Origin: Isochrysis galbana
Lineage: Eukaryota; Haptophyta; Isochrysidales; Isochrysidaceae
Length of the DNA: 64,000 nt
Reading direction: 5' to 3'
Assembly: GCA_018136815.1 (NCBI GenBank)
Contig: CM030935.1
Location: 2,674,292 to 2,738,291 of the forward strand
In this document: piece by piece, positions 20,690 to 31,343 of the stretch
Position numbering within the stretch: position 1 is the stretch's first letter
Layout of the letters: the number at the start of each line of letters is the position of its first letter
Position numbers and translations under genes: made by a program
Notes under the pieces: model-generated
Told to the model about the DNA's origin: nothing
Database searches by the model: none
The model's input: the letters and a program-made list of their open reading frames with translations, nothing else

Positions 20690-20704
20690 AGAGGCACACG
20701 GAGC

Positions 20705-20735
<31 letters not shown>

Positions 20736-21040
20736 AGGGAGGCAGGGAGAGGAAGACGGAGGAGCGGCTGCGTGGCGCGGGGGGGGGGGGGGGGGGGGGG
20801 GGGCAGATTCTCTCTCTCTCTCCCCCCTCGCCCCTCCCGCCCCCCCCCCCCAAAGGCTCCCCCCCCCGGCCCCCTCGCCCTTCTTCCCCCCCCCCTTCCC
20901 CTCACAAGACCTCCCCCCCGCCACCCTTCTCCCCTCCCTCCCCCCCTCCCCTCCCCTTCTCCCCCTCCCCCTCCCCCTCCCCCCTCCCCCTCCCCTTCCC
21001 CCCCTCCCCCCCGCCCCCCGGGGGGGAAGGGGGGCGGGGC
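20690..21040. repeat. Low-complexity GA / poly-G / CT block upstream of GAPDH
   Basis: GA microsatellite (20705-20730), an uninterrupted G run (about 20779-20803), then ~230 bp that is almost pure C and T. It keeps long frames open on all strands by composition alone. Confidence 0.85.
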
Positions 21041-21357
21041 GGAGATACCCCACGAGGCATCTATCTCCCTCTCCCCCATTCCACTCCACTCAGCTCCGCT
21101 CGAGGTGCGACACACCTCGGGGACCATCGGAACCCTACACCACACCCACCATTCTCCTGCCTGCACCTGCTGAACTCGCAGTCGTGCGAACGCCTCCAGC
21201 CGGCCAATCGCATCCCTCAGACGAGATCTGCACCACTCCCCGCGTCCTCGTGCCCGCTTGCATCTGGAAACTGTCTGCGCACTGTCGCCCTCTGTGTTCA
21301 GACGAGCGAGCTCAGACTCTTCATTCCCTGTGCCTTTGCAGACTCACATCTGTAGCC

Positions 21358-22467
21358 ATGCTCGCCTTCACCACCTCTGCTCTGTCCCTCACCAATGGCC
21401 TCATGATGTCCACCAACCCGGACGCCCCGATCAAGCTTGGTGTCAACGGCTTCGGCCGCATTGGCCGCCAGGTCGTGCGCATTGCCATGGACCGCGATGC
21501 CTTTGTGCTCAAGCACATCAACTCGCCGATGACCCCGGAGTACATGAAGTACCTCCTTGAGCACGACACCGTGCACGGCCGCTTCCCGGGCACCTGCGAG
21601 GTCAAGGGCGATGGCCTCCTCATCAACGGTCTCCCGGTCTCCCTCTCGGCCACCCGTGACCCGACCGAGATCCCCTGGGGCAAGGTTGGCGTCGAGTACG
21701 TCTGCGAGTCGACGGGTGCGTTCACCACCACCGAGGGCTGCATGAAGCACATCGAGGGTGGCGCCAAGAAGGTCATCATCTCGGCCCCGGCCAAGGATGC
21801 CGACACCCCGACCATTGTTGTTGGTGTCAACACGGACGACTACGACCCCGAGTCCATGGCTGTCGTCTCGTGCGCCTCGTGCACCACGAACGGCCTCGCC
21901 CCTCTCGTCAAGGTCATCAACGAGAAGTTTGGCATCAAGCAGGGTCTCATGACCACCGTCCACGCCGCCACCGCGTCGCAGGTCGTCGTTGACTCGTCGA
22001 TGAAGGGTGCCGACTGGCGTGCGGGCCGCGCTGCCTCGGCCAACATCATCCCCTCCTCCACTGGCGCCGCCAAGGCCGTCGCCAAGTGCTACCCGGTTAT
22101 GAAGGGCAAGCTCACTGGCATGGCCTTCCGCGTGCCCACCGTCGATGTCTCCGTCGTTGATCTCACCTGCGAGCTTGAGACCCCGACCACCTACGACGAG
22201 ATCAAGGCTGAGGTCAAGAAGGCATCGGAGACGTATGCCAAGGGCATTGTTGGCTACACTGAGGACCAGGTTGTGTCCTCCGACTTCGTCGGCGAGACCT
22301 GCTCGACCGTCTTTGACGCTGGCGCTGGCATCGCCCTTACCCCGACCTTCGTCAAGCTCGTCTCGTGGTATGACAACGAGTGGGGCTACTCCACCCGCCT
22401 CGTGGATCTTGTTGCCACCATGGCTGTCGCCGATGGCGTGTGCGAGAAGGAGATGATGCTCGCTTAA
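21358..22467 (+). CDS. Glyceraldehyde-3-phosphate dehydrogenase (phosphorylating)
   Basis: 369 residues. Catalyses oxidation and phosphorylation of glyceraldehyde-3-phosphate (or the reverse in the Calvin cycle). The Rossmann start is [17 protein letters not shown] (residues 25-41), the active site ASCTTN has Cys175, and the partner histidine is His202 ([10 protein letters not shown]). C-terminal signatures WYDNEWGYS and [14 protein letters not shown] are intact. The ATG at 21358 follows a strong acceptor; the frame is open far upstream only because of low-complexity DNA. About 20 residues precede the usual start ([18 protein letters not shown]), possibly a targeting leader. At the NAD-ribose position the usual Asp of 'NDP' is Ser56 (INSPMTPEY), a change associated with relaxed NADP use in plastid forms. 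The conserved second Cys of CTTNC is Gly. This is consistent with a plastid enzyme, but location is inferred. Confidence 0.95.
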   Translation: MLAFTTSALSLTNGLMMSTNPDAPIKLGVNGFGRIGRQVVRIAMDRDAFVLKHINSPMTPEYMKYLLEHDTVHGRFPGTCEVKGDGLLINGLPVSLSATRDPTEIPWGKVGVEYVCESTGAFTTTEGCMKHIEGGAKKVIISAPAKDADTPTIVVGVNTDDYDPESMAVVSCASCTTNGLAPLVKVINEKFGIKQGLMTTVHAATASQVVVDSSMKGADWRAGRAASANIIPSSTGAAKAVAKCYPVMKGKLTGMAFRVPTVDVSVVDLTCELETPTTYDEIKAEVKKASETYAKGIVGYTEDQVVSSDFVGETCSTVFDAGAGIALTPTFVKLVSWYDNEWGYSTRLVDLVATMAVADGVCEKEMMLA

Positions 22468-22875
22468 GCGTGTTCCTAAACGCCGACCTGTCCCGCTGCC
22501 ACCGACTGTGAATATCGGCGTGGCGATGTATTGCTGGATCTGTGCTGTTGAGTGCTTGCTTGCGGGTGCCTTACCACACCTCCGCAGCCCGGTGCGTGGA
22601 TTGATGCCGCCCATGCTTGCAGTTGGTGATGGCCGCACTGTGTGGCGCTTCATTTCCGGCATTTTTCTATTCACACTATGATGATGATTTGATCATTTCT
22701 ATGCGCTGTAAATAACTATCGTTGAGACGATAGGGTCATGGAGCGCGCACCGCTCCCCCCCCTACCGCGAGGGACGATCCGTCGAAAGCAAGTGTGGATG
22801 CTTGGTCGTGGCAAGTCTCATTCGGGGCACAATCTTGAGAAAGACGGAGGGGAACGCGCTACATGACGACGACAC

Positions 22876-23335
22876 CCTAGTTGGGCTGTAAGTACTGATA
22901 TTAGTACTGATGCATTAGTATTAGCTCCCCAGGAGCTGATATACTGATGTTAGTTCCTAGGCTGCCAGTTCAAAAATAAAACTAAAAAAAAACTCCGGAG
23001 CGGGAACGAGCCCCCGCGAACAAGCGCAGAGGCGCGCCAGCCCGCTCCCTCCCCCCGCCTATCTCTCCTGCTAGCTGCCCACCCCCCACCACCTTGGACT
23101 CTTGGCCTCTTCACATGCACCTGCCAACTCGTGCTCTCTGTTTATTTGCGCTGCCCTCCCCTTTGCGCGCGCGCCACGCGCTGCACGCTGAACACCCCCC
23201 TGTAAGTATAAGTATAATAATAGCAATACTAAAAGTTATAATAGGGGTGTAAGCTGATATTAGTACTGATGTAAGTACTGATGTAAGTGTTAGCTCAAAA
23301 CCACCGTAAGCTTACGGACTGACAGCCCAACTAGG
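22876..23335 (+). mobile_element. MITE family A, copy 1 (460 bp, 8-bp target duplication)
   Basis: Terminal inverted repeats CCTAGTTGGGCTGT...ACAGCCCAACTAGG. It is flanked on both sides by the identical 8-bp word GACGACAC (22868-22875 and 23336-23343). It carries no coding sequence. Internal words such as agtactgatattagtactga and a GC-rich core are shared with the inverted copy at 59783-60268. An 8-bp duplication is typical of hAT (also P or Merlin) transposition. Confidence 0.92.
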
Positions 23336-23404
23336 GACGACACACGTGACCATCTCACAAAACTCAATCTACTAACACCACTCAATCAACAAATAATATA
23401 ATAT

Positions 23405-23905
23405 AAATTTCTTAATAGTCTCACCGCACGCGGCCGTGGACCCTCTACTTTCTACTCACGCAGCAAAACTTTAAACTTTCTACACCCCCACTCTCCCGGC
23501 CCTTTCCGCTCCCGCCATCAGGCGACTTCCCCCCGTGCACTACTACTAGGGGGATAGGGGAAAAGGGCTGCTTAGATATGGTCGGTGGCCCGGGCTCCCC
23601 CCCGGTGATCCGTTCCCCCCTTCCTCCTACCTACTATGCCTACCGACCGGGCTGGCGGCGTGCCCTCAGCCCTCAGGCTCCCGACTTCTCCTGTAACCTG
23701 TAAACAGGTGCGGGACTTACATATTTTTCGGTGGTCGGAGCCCTCGCTCCGCCCACCCCCTTCTCCGCGCGCTCTCTCTCCCCTTTCCTGCAGGCACGCG
23801 CGATGGCGCGCCTGCGGCAATGGGGGCCTGGGGTCCGCCCTCGGCGGCGGGCCCGAAGGAGAGGAGGAGAGGGGAGTGGCGGCGGCGCGCTCCATCGTAA
23901 CCAAG
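23405..23905 (+). repeat. Unclassified dispersed repeat (copy of 41060-41458)
   Basis: Shares in order with 41060-41458: an opening CTTAATAGTCTCACCGCACG, ACACCCCCA, CGCCATCAGGCG, GGGCTTAGATATGGTC-type words (23567-23582), CTGTAAACAGG with GACTTAC, and CTGCAGGCACGCGCGATGGC. At its right end it carries the inverse of CCATGGAGCGCGCCGCCGC, also found at 39486. No coding function seen. Confidence 0.75.
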
Positions 23906-24337
23906 TATAAACTTAGTTGAGTCGTGGAGAGACAGAGGAGACGTTGCGCAACGTGGTCTCGTCACACAACACAAAAATATAATGACTACATATACCTAGG
24001 GTAACAAACAGACCTACCAACGGAAGGGGAGGTGCTAACAGGGATGGTGACAAATGAACCCTTCTTGTCTAGTGATATCCGTACCGATGCACCATCATTG
24101 GGCCATGTCGTTGGGGTTGGGGAGGTGGTGTATACAGAAAGTAGTACGTGTTAGCCCAGAATCTTCAGATGTTTTTCATTAGTAGTAGTAGTGCAGTAGT
24201 ATTGGTACTAGAAGTATTTGTAGTACTACTAGTACGTATCATGGATTGTGCTCTTTGCCCCTGGATTGAGACTTGCGACTAGCCCCACAATCTACCACGA
24301 CTAGGAACTAGGAGCTAGGAGCGCGACACTCCCCTGT

Positions 24338-24540
24338 AGAGGTGGGGAAGTTTGGATTGGATAAAATCTCTGGTTGATCGGGAGTCCCGAATTCTTCATC
24401 GTAGGACCGGAGGGAAAGATTTCCCCTCGTCTCTCCCCGCGCGAACCCGTAGCAGAGCGATGGCCACTTGCCACCTAACAGGCTTAACTTTGCCGTGCTC
24501 CAGCGAGAGCGCGGTGGCCGAAGGCTAGGACTGTGCCCGG
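24338..24540 (+). repeat. Unclassified dispersed repeat (copy of 30050-30250)
   Basis: Aligns by eye with 30050-30250: GAGGTGGGG, GTTGATC, ATCGT(A/G)GGACCG, AAGATTTCCCCTC, GCAGAGCGATGGC, CAGCGAGAGC. Divergence is considerable. An overlapping 170-codon minus-strand frame (24484-24996) includes a hydrophobic segment (MLPFIGCCYLLAAFLFYQL), but I cannot assign it and its end lies in this repeat. Confidence 0.6.
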
Positions 24541-25100
24541 AAAATTCGAGCCCAATGACCACAGGGCACAATAAGAACTTTCTGGGAGCTTTCCAATCAA
24601 CCAAAGATCATCTGGCCAGAGCTTATAGCAGTAGCTTGAAATGTCGAGGACTTCTTTGTCACCTGAGGTTGGGTGACCTCGGCTGGAGCCTCTCTCACTC
24701 GCCTCTTCCACATAAATAGCTTTCTGGGATCCATGCATTGAGATTTGCACCAACTGATAAAAGAGGAAAGCAGCCAACAAATAGCAACAACCAATGAAGG
24801 GAAGCATCGAACATGCTAAGGATTCATCGGTTAGTAGCATTGCGTACCACTTTTCTATCTTCGCTATCTGCGGGCATCCATTCAGTATGTCGATGAATGG
24901 CATTTCGTCCGCAAACCTGATGCCGGGCCTGGCAGTGACAGGAGGTGGCGAGCGTCTCGCAGCGAAGAGGAATGCCTCGCACGTGACGTAGAGCATCAGT
25001 CTGTGAAAAACCCTCTTGCTCCTGAATTGGAGAAGACCATATGGTCCTTCTTCGTGGATTCGAAGGGCTGAAGTCGGGGCCGGGGAGGCCGTCGTTATCC

Positions 25101-25580
25101 TTAGAGTTTCAACAATTCCTTTAGCTTGCCGGATTTATATGCCTTCTGCGTGTCATCGTTTCCTCCGATGTGTTGTCCATTGATGAAAACGTTGGGCACT
25201 GTGCGCTGGCCAGTCATGCTGGCGAGGGCGTTCTGGATGTCACTCCCGCCGTCCACCTCATCCAACTCGATCACCGTGGTGGGGACGCCGAGCTCAGCGA
25301 AAAGGCCCTTGGTCTTGAGGCAGAAGGGGCAGTAAGACTTGCTGTACACGACCACGTCGTTGCTACCAATCGTCTCCTTGATCTGCGCGGTGAGGTCCAC
25401 AGCGCTGCACGCATAGCCACGCTGTCCGGAGCGATCAGCAGCGGCGAACGCGGGTCGGAAAGATGCGGCGAGGAGGCCGCCGATGACTGGGGGGCGCACG
25501 GCCGCGGCATAGACGGCGCGGTGCAGTGGTGCCACCACAAGGAGGCCAAGGAAGCGACGAGGGAAGGCGCGCACCGACAT
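25101..25580 (-). CDS. Glutaredoxin with N-terminal organelle-targeting extension
   Basis: 159 residues, one exon. The glutaredoxin domain occupies residues ~63-157: VVVYSKSYCPFCLKTKGLF with the dithiol active site Cys84-Pro-Phe-Cys87, the TVPNVFINGQHIGG segment (cis-Pro and glutathione-binding turn) and GGNDDTQ. It uses glutathione to reduce disulfides or glutathionylated proteins. The first ~60 residues (MSVRAFPRRFLGLLVVAPLH and on) are Ala/Arg-rich with no acidic residues until about 49, as in a mitochondrial or plastid presequence (inference). The sense strand just upstream is strongly pyrimidine-rich with a long C run (25640-25661 on the plus strand reads as G). Confidence 0.93.
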   Translation of the reverse strand: MSVRAFPRRFLGLLVVAPLHRAVYAAAVRPPVIGGLLAASFRPAFAAADRSGQRGYACSAVDLTAQIKETIGSNDVVVYSKSYCPFCLKTKGLFAELGVPTTVIELDEVDGGSDIQNALASMTGQRTVPNVFINGQHIGGNDDTQKAYKSGKLKELLKL

Positions 25581-25869
25581 GGCTGCCTAACCCGAAGCTT
25601 CGCGACGATCCTCGAGGGGGCGGAGAGGGGGGCGGAAGGTGGGGGGGGGGGGGGGGGGGGCAGGCGAGACGAGAAGAGGGAGAGACGAGGCAAGACCAAT
25701 CTGAATCAGTTTTGTAGTATAGTGAGATCCGTAGTCGCGAGTGGGATCTTGCATCTTCTTACAGTAGGAGTTGTAAGGGTGCACCATTAAGAAAACAGGG
25801 ATTTGTCCCTTCAACATTTTCTACATGAGCCCCAGCTCCAGCTCCACAAATGTCGAGCGCGAATTCTCT

Positions 25870-26230
25870 CCAAGGCGGTAAGTATTTTCGTACACAACAT
25901 TAGTTCGTAGAAAGTAGAAAGTATAAAATAGAGATATTATTGTTAATAAGGATTACGTGAAAATAAATTCAACCTCACCCCGATACATAATAACAATAAA
26001 ATTAACTGAAATCTTTAATTGACTTACTACCAATGAAATCATCTAATTCGACGGAACACGACCCCTCACCCCTTCAACTTAATAATAATAAAATGTGAAA
26101 TAACCTCACCCTTACGCCAATAATTTTACTACGAAATCCGAAACAAACCACAATTAACTTAAAATTTCATTGAACTGCTAAAATAAAATTTGACAGGTCA
26201 TCTTTCGACTACGGTAGACTACGGAACGCG
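25870..26230. other. AT-rich intergenic island
   Basis: About 350 bp unusually rich in A and T for this window, with two copies of the word CGGAACxCGACC (near 26050 and 26222) that marks repeat ends elsewhere. No gene. Probably a degraded non-autonomous element. Confidence 0.45.
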
Positions 26231-26635
26231 ACCTCAGCTCTCTCCTGTCCTCCATTGCCGCAAGCTTAGGGGGCCATGCCCGACAGTGGGATGAGGAGGC
26301 CGTCGTTAGTTCCTCTCTCCCCTGTTCAGGCTGGTTAGCCTGGCCGTTCTCTTGTTCTCTTGTGTGTAGGCTCTACTCGTTGCCCTGCATCGTCGTGACA
26401 GCCCCCATCTGCTCGTTGTCCCACCGCGTGCAGGGCGGCGACCTTCTTTACAGGCTACAGGTCTAAGAATCGCAGTTAGATGAGAAGGGCCTTAGAAGGG
26501 GTGGCCCTTAGAAGGGGTGGCAGGAAGAAAGAGACGAGGGGAAGGGAGGGAAGAAGAGGGGGAAGGGGGGTGGGGCAGAGGTTTGGGCGCCGGAAGAGAG
26601 TAGGTAGGGCCGCGAGAGGGCCCCGAAAGAAGGGC

Positions 26636-26832
26636 ATGCTCTCGGCGCTTGCCAGCCTGATCACCGAAGCGACCGCAGACTCGCCCTACGCCTCGATCTT
26701 CGTTCTCACCTTGCTCTGCTTCCTCAGCCTTCGTGCGCTCCTCCGATTCCACAGGTGTGCTGCTCACGCTCGACCGCCAGCCCCACAAACCGGAATCGCC
26801 ACCTCTCCTCCCCCCTGCCCCCCCTGGCGCGA

Positions 26833-26882
<50 letters not shown>

Positions 26883-27110
26883 CACACAGAGAGAGAGTCG
26901 CAATCACATCGACAGCTGGAGGACGCATCAGATGGCGTCAGCCACCTCGAGATGGCTTGGCACGCACATCCAGATGAGCTGTGCAAGTTTATGCCGACGT
27001 GTGAGGAGAGAACACATGTTGTCATCGGTAGCAGTAGCACGGATACATGAATATCTATACATCGCCCATACAGGTCTCTCCAGGCTAAGTACGACGCCAA
27101 GGTAGAGTAA
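26636..27110 (+). CDS. Putative 51-residue single-pass membrane microprotein, two exons
   Basis: Exon 1 (26636-26754) starts at ATG and encodes MLSALASLITEATADSPYAS followed by a hydrophobic helix (IFVLTLLCFLSLRALL). A GTGTGC donor follows at 26755. An acceptor CATACAG ends at 27073, and exon 2 (27074-27110) encodes SLQAKYDAKVE then TAA. The 319-bp intron holds a GC/GA/CA microsatellite. The stop lies 15 bp before the RecQ ATG. I do not recognise the family. The topology is a short N-terminus, one membrane helix and a basic tail. Alternatively exon 1 is the first exon of a RecQ transcript leader. No longer frame joins it to RecQ in phase. Confidence 0.4.
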
Positions 27111-27125
27111 GATCTGAGTGTCGTG

Positions 27126-29698
27126 ATGTCACTTGACGATTGTGCAACTTTGGAGAGGCGGCTCGCGGCAAACCTGCGGGAGCAGGCGCTGCTGCGGGAC
27201 GAGGAAGCAGAATTGCGGCGACAGCTCGCACGTGCTGCCTTTACAGCTACCGAGGCTGAGGCCGCAGATGCTGCGGTGAGGGCGACGACGGGCACTTTTG
27301 GCACAGATGAGGCACCCGTCGATTGGGCTGGCGTCTTTGAATGGGATGAGCGCGTGCGTGAAGTACTTGTGACGCGATTTGGCCACACAACCTTTCGCCC
27401 TCTGCAGCGTGAAGTCATCAATGCGTGCCTTGCGTCCCGCGACGTCTTCGCTGTACTTCCGACGGGGGCGGGGAAGTCCCTCACATTCATGTTGCCGGCG
27501 CTTCTTCAACCTGCAGGAGTGACACTTGTGGTATCACCTCTTGTCTCACTCATGCAGGATCAAGTGGGCCGGCTGCGCCGCCTTGGCCTCGTCGCTGAGC
27601 TCCTTGCTGAGGGCGCTGTGGACAAGGCAACCACTACACGTGCGCTCAATGCCACTGCTGAACCGCTCTCCTCCGGGCTCCGCTTCCTTTACGTCACCCC
27701 TGAGCGTGTTGCAAAATCGAAGCTGCTCCTCTCGAAGTTACAGAGGTGCTACGTTGCTGGGCACCTCCAACGGGTGGTCGTCGATGAAGCTCATTGTTGT
27801 GCAGCTCAAGGACATGACTTCCGGCCCGACTATCTCGCACTCGGCACCCTTCGTGCCTCCTTTCCGCGTAGCCCGATCCTGGCTCTGACTGCCACGGCCT
27901 CTGATGCTATAGTGCGCGATGTCCGTGACACATTGCAGATGGCAACTGCATCGTGCATCTTCCGAGGGCACTTTGACCGGCCCAACCTGCGGTTGGCTGT
28001 GCGCCCTAAGCAAGGCGCCTCCGAACAATACGACGAGATAGCGCAGGTGCCTCATTTGGCCTCCTCTTCCCGCGCCTGACAGGACACGGAAATTCACCTC
28101 TGAGCACTACCGCAGCGTTCTTTGCGCGACTCAACCCTAACTTCGCACTGCGTGGTATCAACTTGAGGCTTTGCAACTCCGCTCACTTTACTCACCCACA
28201 CGCCGCATGGCTCGCCACCTTCGTGAATTGTGCAGGTAGCACTCATTGATCACGCAGGCCATCCTGGGATCGTGTATACACTCTCTCGCACCGACGCAGA
28301 GAAGACCGCGGCTGCTCTGCTCGAACGCGGCGTTTCTGCCGAAGCCTATCATGCCGGATGTGATGCTGCTGAGCGGCAGAGAGTGCAACACGCTTGGGAG
28401 ACAGGACGACTTCAGGTTGTTGTCGCGACAGTTGCATTTGGCCTCGGAATCGATAAGCCCGACGTGAGATTTGTTCTGCACCACACGATGTCAAAGTCAC
28501 TCGAGGCGTACTATCAAGAGGCAGGTCGTGCGGGCAGAGATGGACTTCCTGCCGACGTTATTGTGTGGTGTGTGCCTCTACGCACGGTGCTCATCGTGCC
28601 CTCTAGCATGCAGCTTGGAGCGTGCACCTACGCCCCTAAACTTTCTCTGCCGCACAGCTATCAGCCGGTGGTCTTGGTCGTGAAAATGGTCATAGTCATG
28701 CACTCATGCTCTGCCACTCCTTCTCCCGTCTTGATTCCTATCTTGACAGGTGGAGGCCGAGTGATTTTTACCGTCTCTCTTCTTTTGCTGCTGAGGCGCG
28801 CGACCGCAGCGCCGCCATCGGACAGTTGCGCGCTGCCGGCGAGTACTGCGAGTGCATACGCGGATGCCGCAGGGAGAAGCTCGCACGCCTCTTCGGACAG
28901 CCTCTCCAGACACCGCGGCTCTCAGTGATCGAGCGTGCAGCTTGTTGTGATGTGTGTGAGGGAGCTGCTAGAGGGTGGGGAAGCCGAGGTGTGGAGATGC
29001 CCAAGTTGGGCGTTCGCAAAACGGCGGAAACACTGGTCCGATTAACTCATTCGCTCAATGAGGCAGCTGCATCAACAGCAGCTGCTGAGGGCAGCGCCTT
29101 GGGAGCAGCCCCGGCAAAGCTCACTGCGCTCAAGCTTGTGGCAAATGCTTCAAAACTCAAATCTTTGGTTGAATTGCAGAAATCACCGAACGTCGAGTGG
29201 CGCCGATGGCTACTTGAGCGCATCGTCGTACGCTTGGTCATTGATGGCATACTCTCTCTACATTTCGCATATAACGCTTACGCCATCAACTCATATCTCA
29301 TCGTCCGTCCATCACTCAATTCGCACCTCGGTCGGGGAGACGTCAACTTGGAGATTCCATTGCTCTCGTCATCCCTCGAGCTCGATGAGAATTCAGCCTC
29401 CAGGCTGAGCAAAATGCAAATCTTGACGACGGAGCACGGAACGGGCGTGCTTCGAAATGGAGATCGATGTGTGGATAGTCAAGATGGCGAGGCCACCGAG
29501 GCGGTCGCAGATCCGGGCGACCAACAGCGTGTATCGGCTCGACGTCAGCCTAAACGCAAGGCCAGTCGAGACGGTGCATCTCGTCGTGTGACCGAAGGTG
29601 TGGGCGATGGCGACAGCGATTTCGAGGTTGAATTTAGTAAAAGGGTGCCCCACGACCGAGCTCACGGAGGCAAGCTTCTAGTCCTTGATGATGAGTAA
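27126..29698 (+). CDS. RecQ-family ATP-dependent DNA helicase, three exons
   Basis: Exons 27126-28046, 28236-28567 and 28750-29698; all junctions are GT-AG and keep frame, giving 733 residues. RecQ helicases unwind DNA 3'-5' in recombination and replication repair in the nucleus. Motifs: motif 0 FGHTTFRPLQREVI, Walker A PTGAGKS (about residue 115), DEAH box VVDEAHC (about 219) followed by the RecQ loop GHDFRPDYLALG, LALTATA, and in exon 2 the helicase C domain with VATVAFGLGIDKPDVRFVLH and YYQEAGRAGRDG. Exon 3 has RPSDFYRL and a zinc-binding subdomain (CECIRGCRR...CCDVCEGA). The ~200-residue C-terminus is low-complexity and acidic/basic. No HRDC domain was recognised. The N-terminal helix (about residues 1-45) looks coiled. 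Confidence 0.92.
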
Positions 29699-31343
29699 AG
29701 TCGACCACTCCTCCGAGTTGATGTGCATGGGTAGCGTGTCGCTGGGAGGCAGATGTGATGGCCTCAGATTCGTGGAGAGTTTGAGTGCATCTTTGCTGTC
29801 AAACACGTCCCCGGCAGGCGCGTGCGATGCCCCGCGATGCGATAATTCAGACGATATTGCAATGGATATGTACCGCAAGACGAAGCGGAGCAAAACGGAA
29901 TGGCAGCTCGCGGGGTGATGTCTGGCCGAAGGTCAGGTGCGCTTGGAAACCGTTTTGCATGTTGCAAGTTGGCGGGTAGCGGGTAGCGGCATAGTCTTGA
30001 TGACTAAAGTACCAAATGTGCCGCAACAGCTTTCCCTGGTTTGATGGAGCTAGAGGTGGGGGAGAGTTGGTTGAAAAAAAAACTCTTGTTGATCCGGAGG
30101 CCCAATTTTTTTATCGTGGGACCGGGGGAAGATTTCCCCTCCTCTCCCCCCGCTCGATTCCGAATCCGAGGCAGAGCGATGGCGACCGACCCGCCTGACA
30201 GGCCGACCATCGCCGCGCTTCAGCGAGAGCACGGCGGTGGTCAGCCCCCCGTTGTCGCTGGTCTTCGGACTAAATGGTCCGGGTACACCGGTCGGCGGTC
30301 TCACCGGCTTTTCATGCCACCGCACTCGGCCGATTTCTGCTTCACCTGCCTACGCAACATGGCCGCCAGCCCCACACCATACCACTTCCAGCCCCACCCC
30401 ACATGGCCGATTTCTGAGGAGGATGACACCTCACGCGGAGCGCTCGGACCTCATCTCCCCCCTTGCCTCGCTCACCCTCCATGGTGAGCCGATGGCTTGT
30501 GTGGTGTGGAGGGGACAAGGAGGATGGCTCATGGCCTCCCCTTGGGCCCCAATGGGCTGGATTCCACTGGGTCCGCCCCTCCTGCCCAAAATTTCGAGCA
30601 ACGAGCGCGTTCCGCGCGCTCGGCTTGCATGCTTTAGTTTGCGGGCTGTTTTTATGGGGCTCGTTGAGACGTGTTGTTGGAGATACCCTCGAATGTACCA
30701 CTGGGCTGTTCATATTCACGTTAAATAAACCACCTATTACTATAGGTCATGTATGTGATTAAACTACAAATATGTGAAGAAAATATAACTTCACTCGATG
30801 GTCCACTTTCGCGATGGAACGCGACCTAAGCAGACAAGCTTCGACCCAAGGAGACAAATGGCACTGCATACCAACAATGCTCCAATGGCGACTGAGCTGG
30901 TATGATTGCCTTGGGTCTTGCGCCCACCCAGCCTTGGTAGGGCTCGTGCGTCGTGTGAAGCTCTAGTGCTCGTTCTACATGAATGGCAAGAAGCGTCCAT
31001 CCATCCATTGCAATATGCAACCAAGGCAGCGCAATCCTCGAAAAGATCTGCAGAGATTCCGATGGATGCCAAGGTTTCGCTTGCTTGCACCCCGATTACA
31101 ATTAGCTGTTGACACGCCTTCGTCATCTATTTATTGCACAACTCCTTCGAGCTCGGGCACGACCCTGCGTAGTGGCGGACGGCTTCCGGCATAGTGTGTT
31201 GATGAGAGAAAACAATCATGAAAAACCAAAAGGTGCTAGAGGGGCTCTCTTGCTTGCGTGCATGGGTTTCAAGAGGCGCAATGCCACTGGGCCCATCGCC
31301 GAGATGCGCTTCACAATTGGTTGTTGTTCATCGGCGTGTTGCC
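29699..31343. other. Intergenic between RecQ and surface-protein gene
   Basis: Contains the dispersed repeat at 30050-30250. A word GATGGAACGCGACCTAAG near 30810 belongs to the GTTCCGTC terminal-motif family. A minus-strand frame at 30791-31126 (111 codons) has an ordinary composition but no motif; it may be 3' untranslated sequence of the gene at 31344. No gene assigned. Confidence 0.45.
30050..30250 (+). repeat. Unclassified dispersed repeat (copy of 24338-24540)
   Basis: Second copy of the family described at 24338-24540, same orientation, joined to different downstream sequence. Confidence 0.6.

Larger units (their letters stand above)
19375..21357. other. Intergenic with dispersed repeat and low-complexity DNA
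   Basis: No gene recognised. It contains clusters of the word CGAGT (19440-19500), a dispersed-repeat copy at 19785-19905, and GA/CT and poly-G/poly-C low complexity at 20690-21040. Just before GAPDH there is a good acceptor (ccctgtgcctttgcag, ending 21341), suggesting an intron in the GAPDH 5' leader. Confidence 0.5.

Noticed and set aside
20449-22467. A 672-codon open frame that includes GAPDH with a long N-terminal extension
   Set aside because: The first ~300 codons are translated GA/CT/poly-G low complexity and a leader containing a good intron acceptor. GAPDH homology begins ~25 codons after the ATG at 21358.
21298-22674. A 458-codon open frame antisense to GAPDH
   Set aside because: It is the third-position-biased shadow of a highly GC-rich coding gene. 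There are no motifs, and the composition is dominated by Gly/Arg/Asp/Val.
30791-31126. 111-codon minus-strand frame
   Set aside because: No motif or homology recognised. It lies just downstream of a minus-strand gene and may be untranslated sequence.
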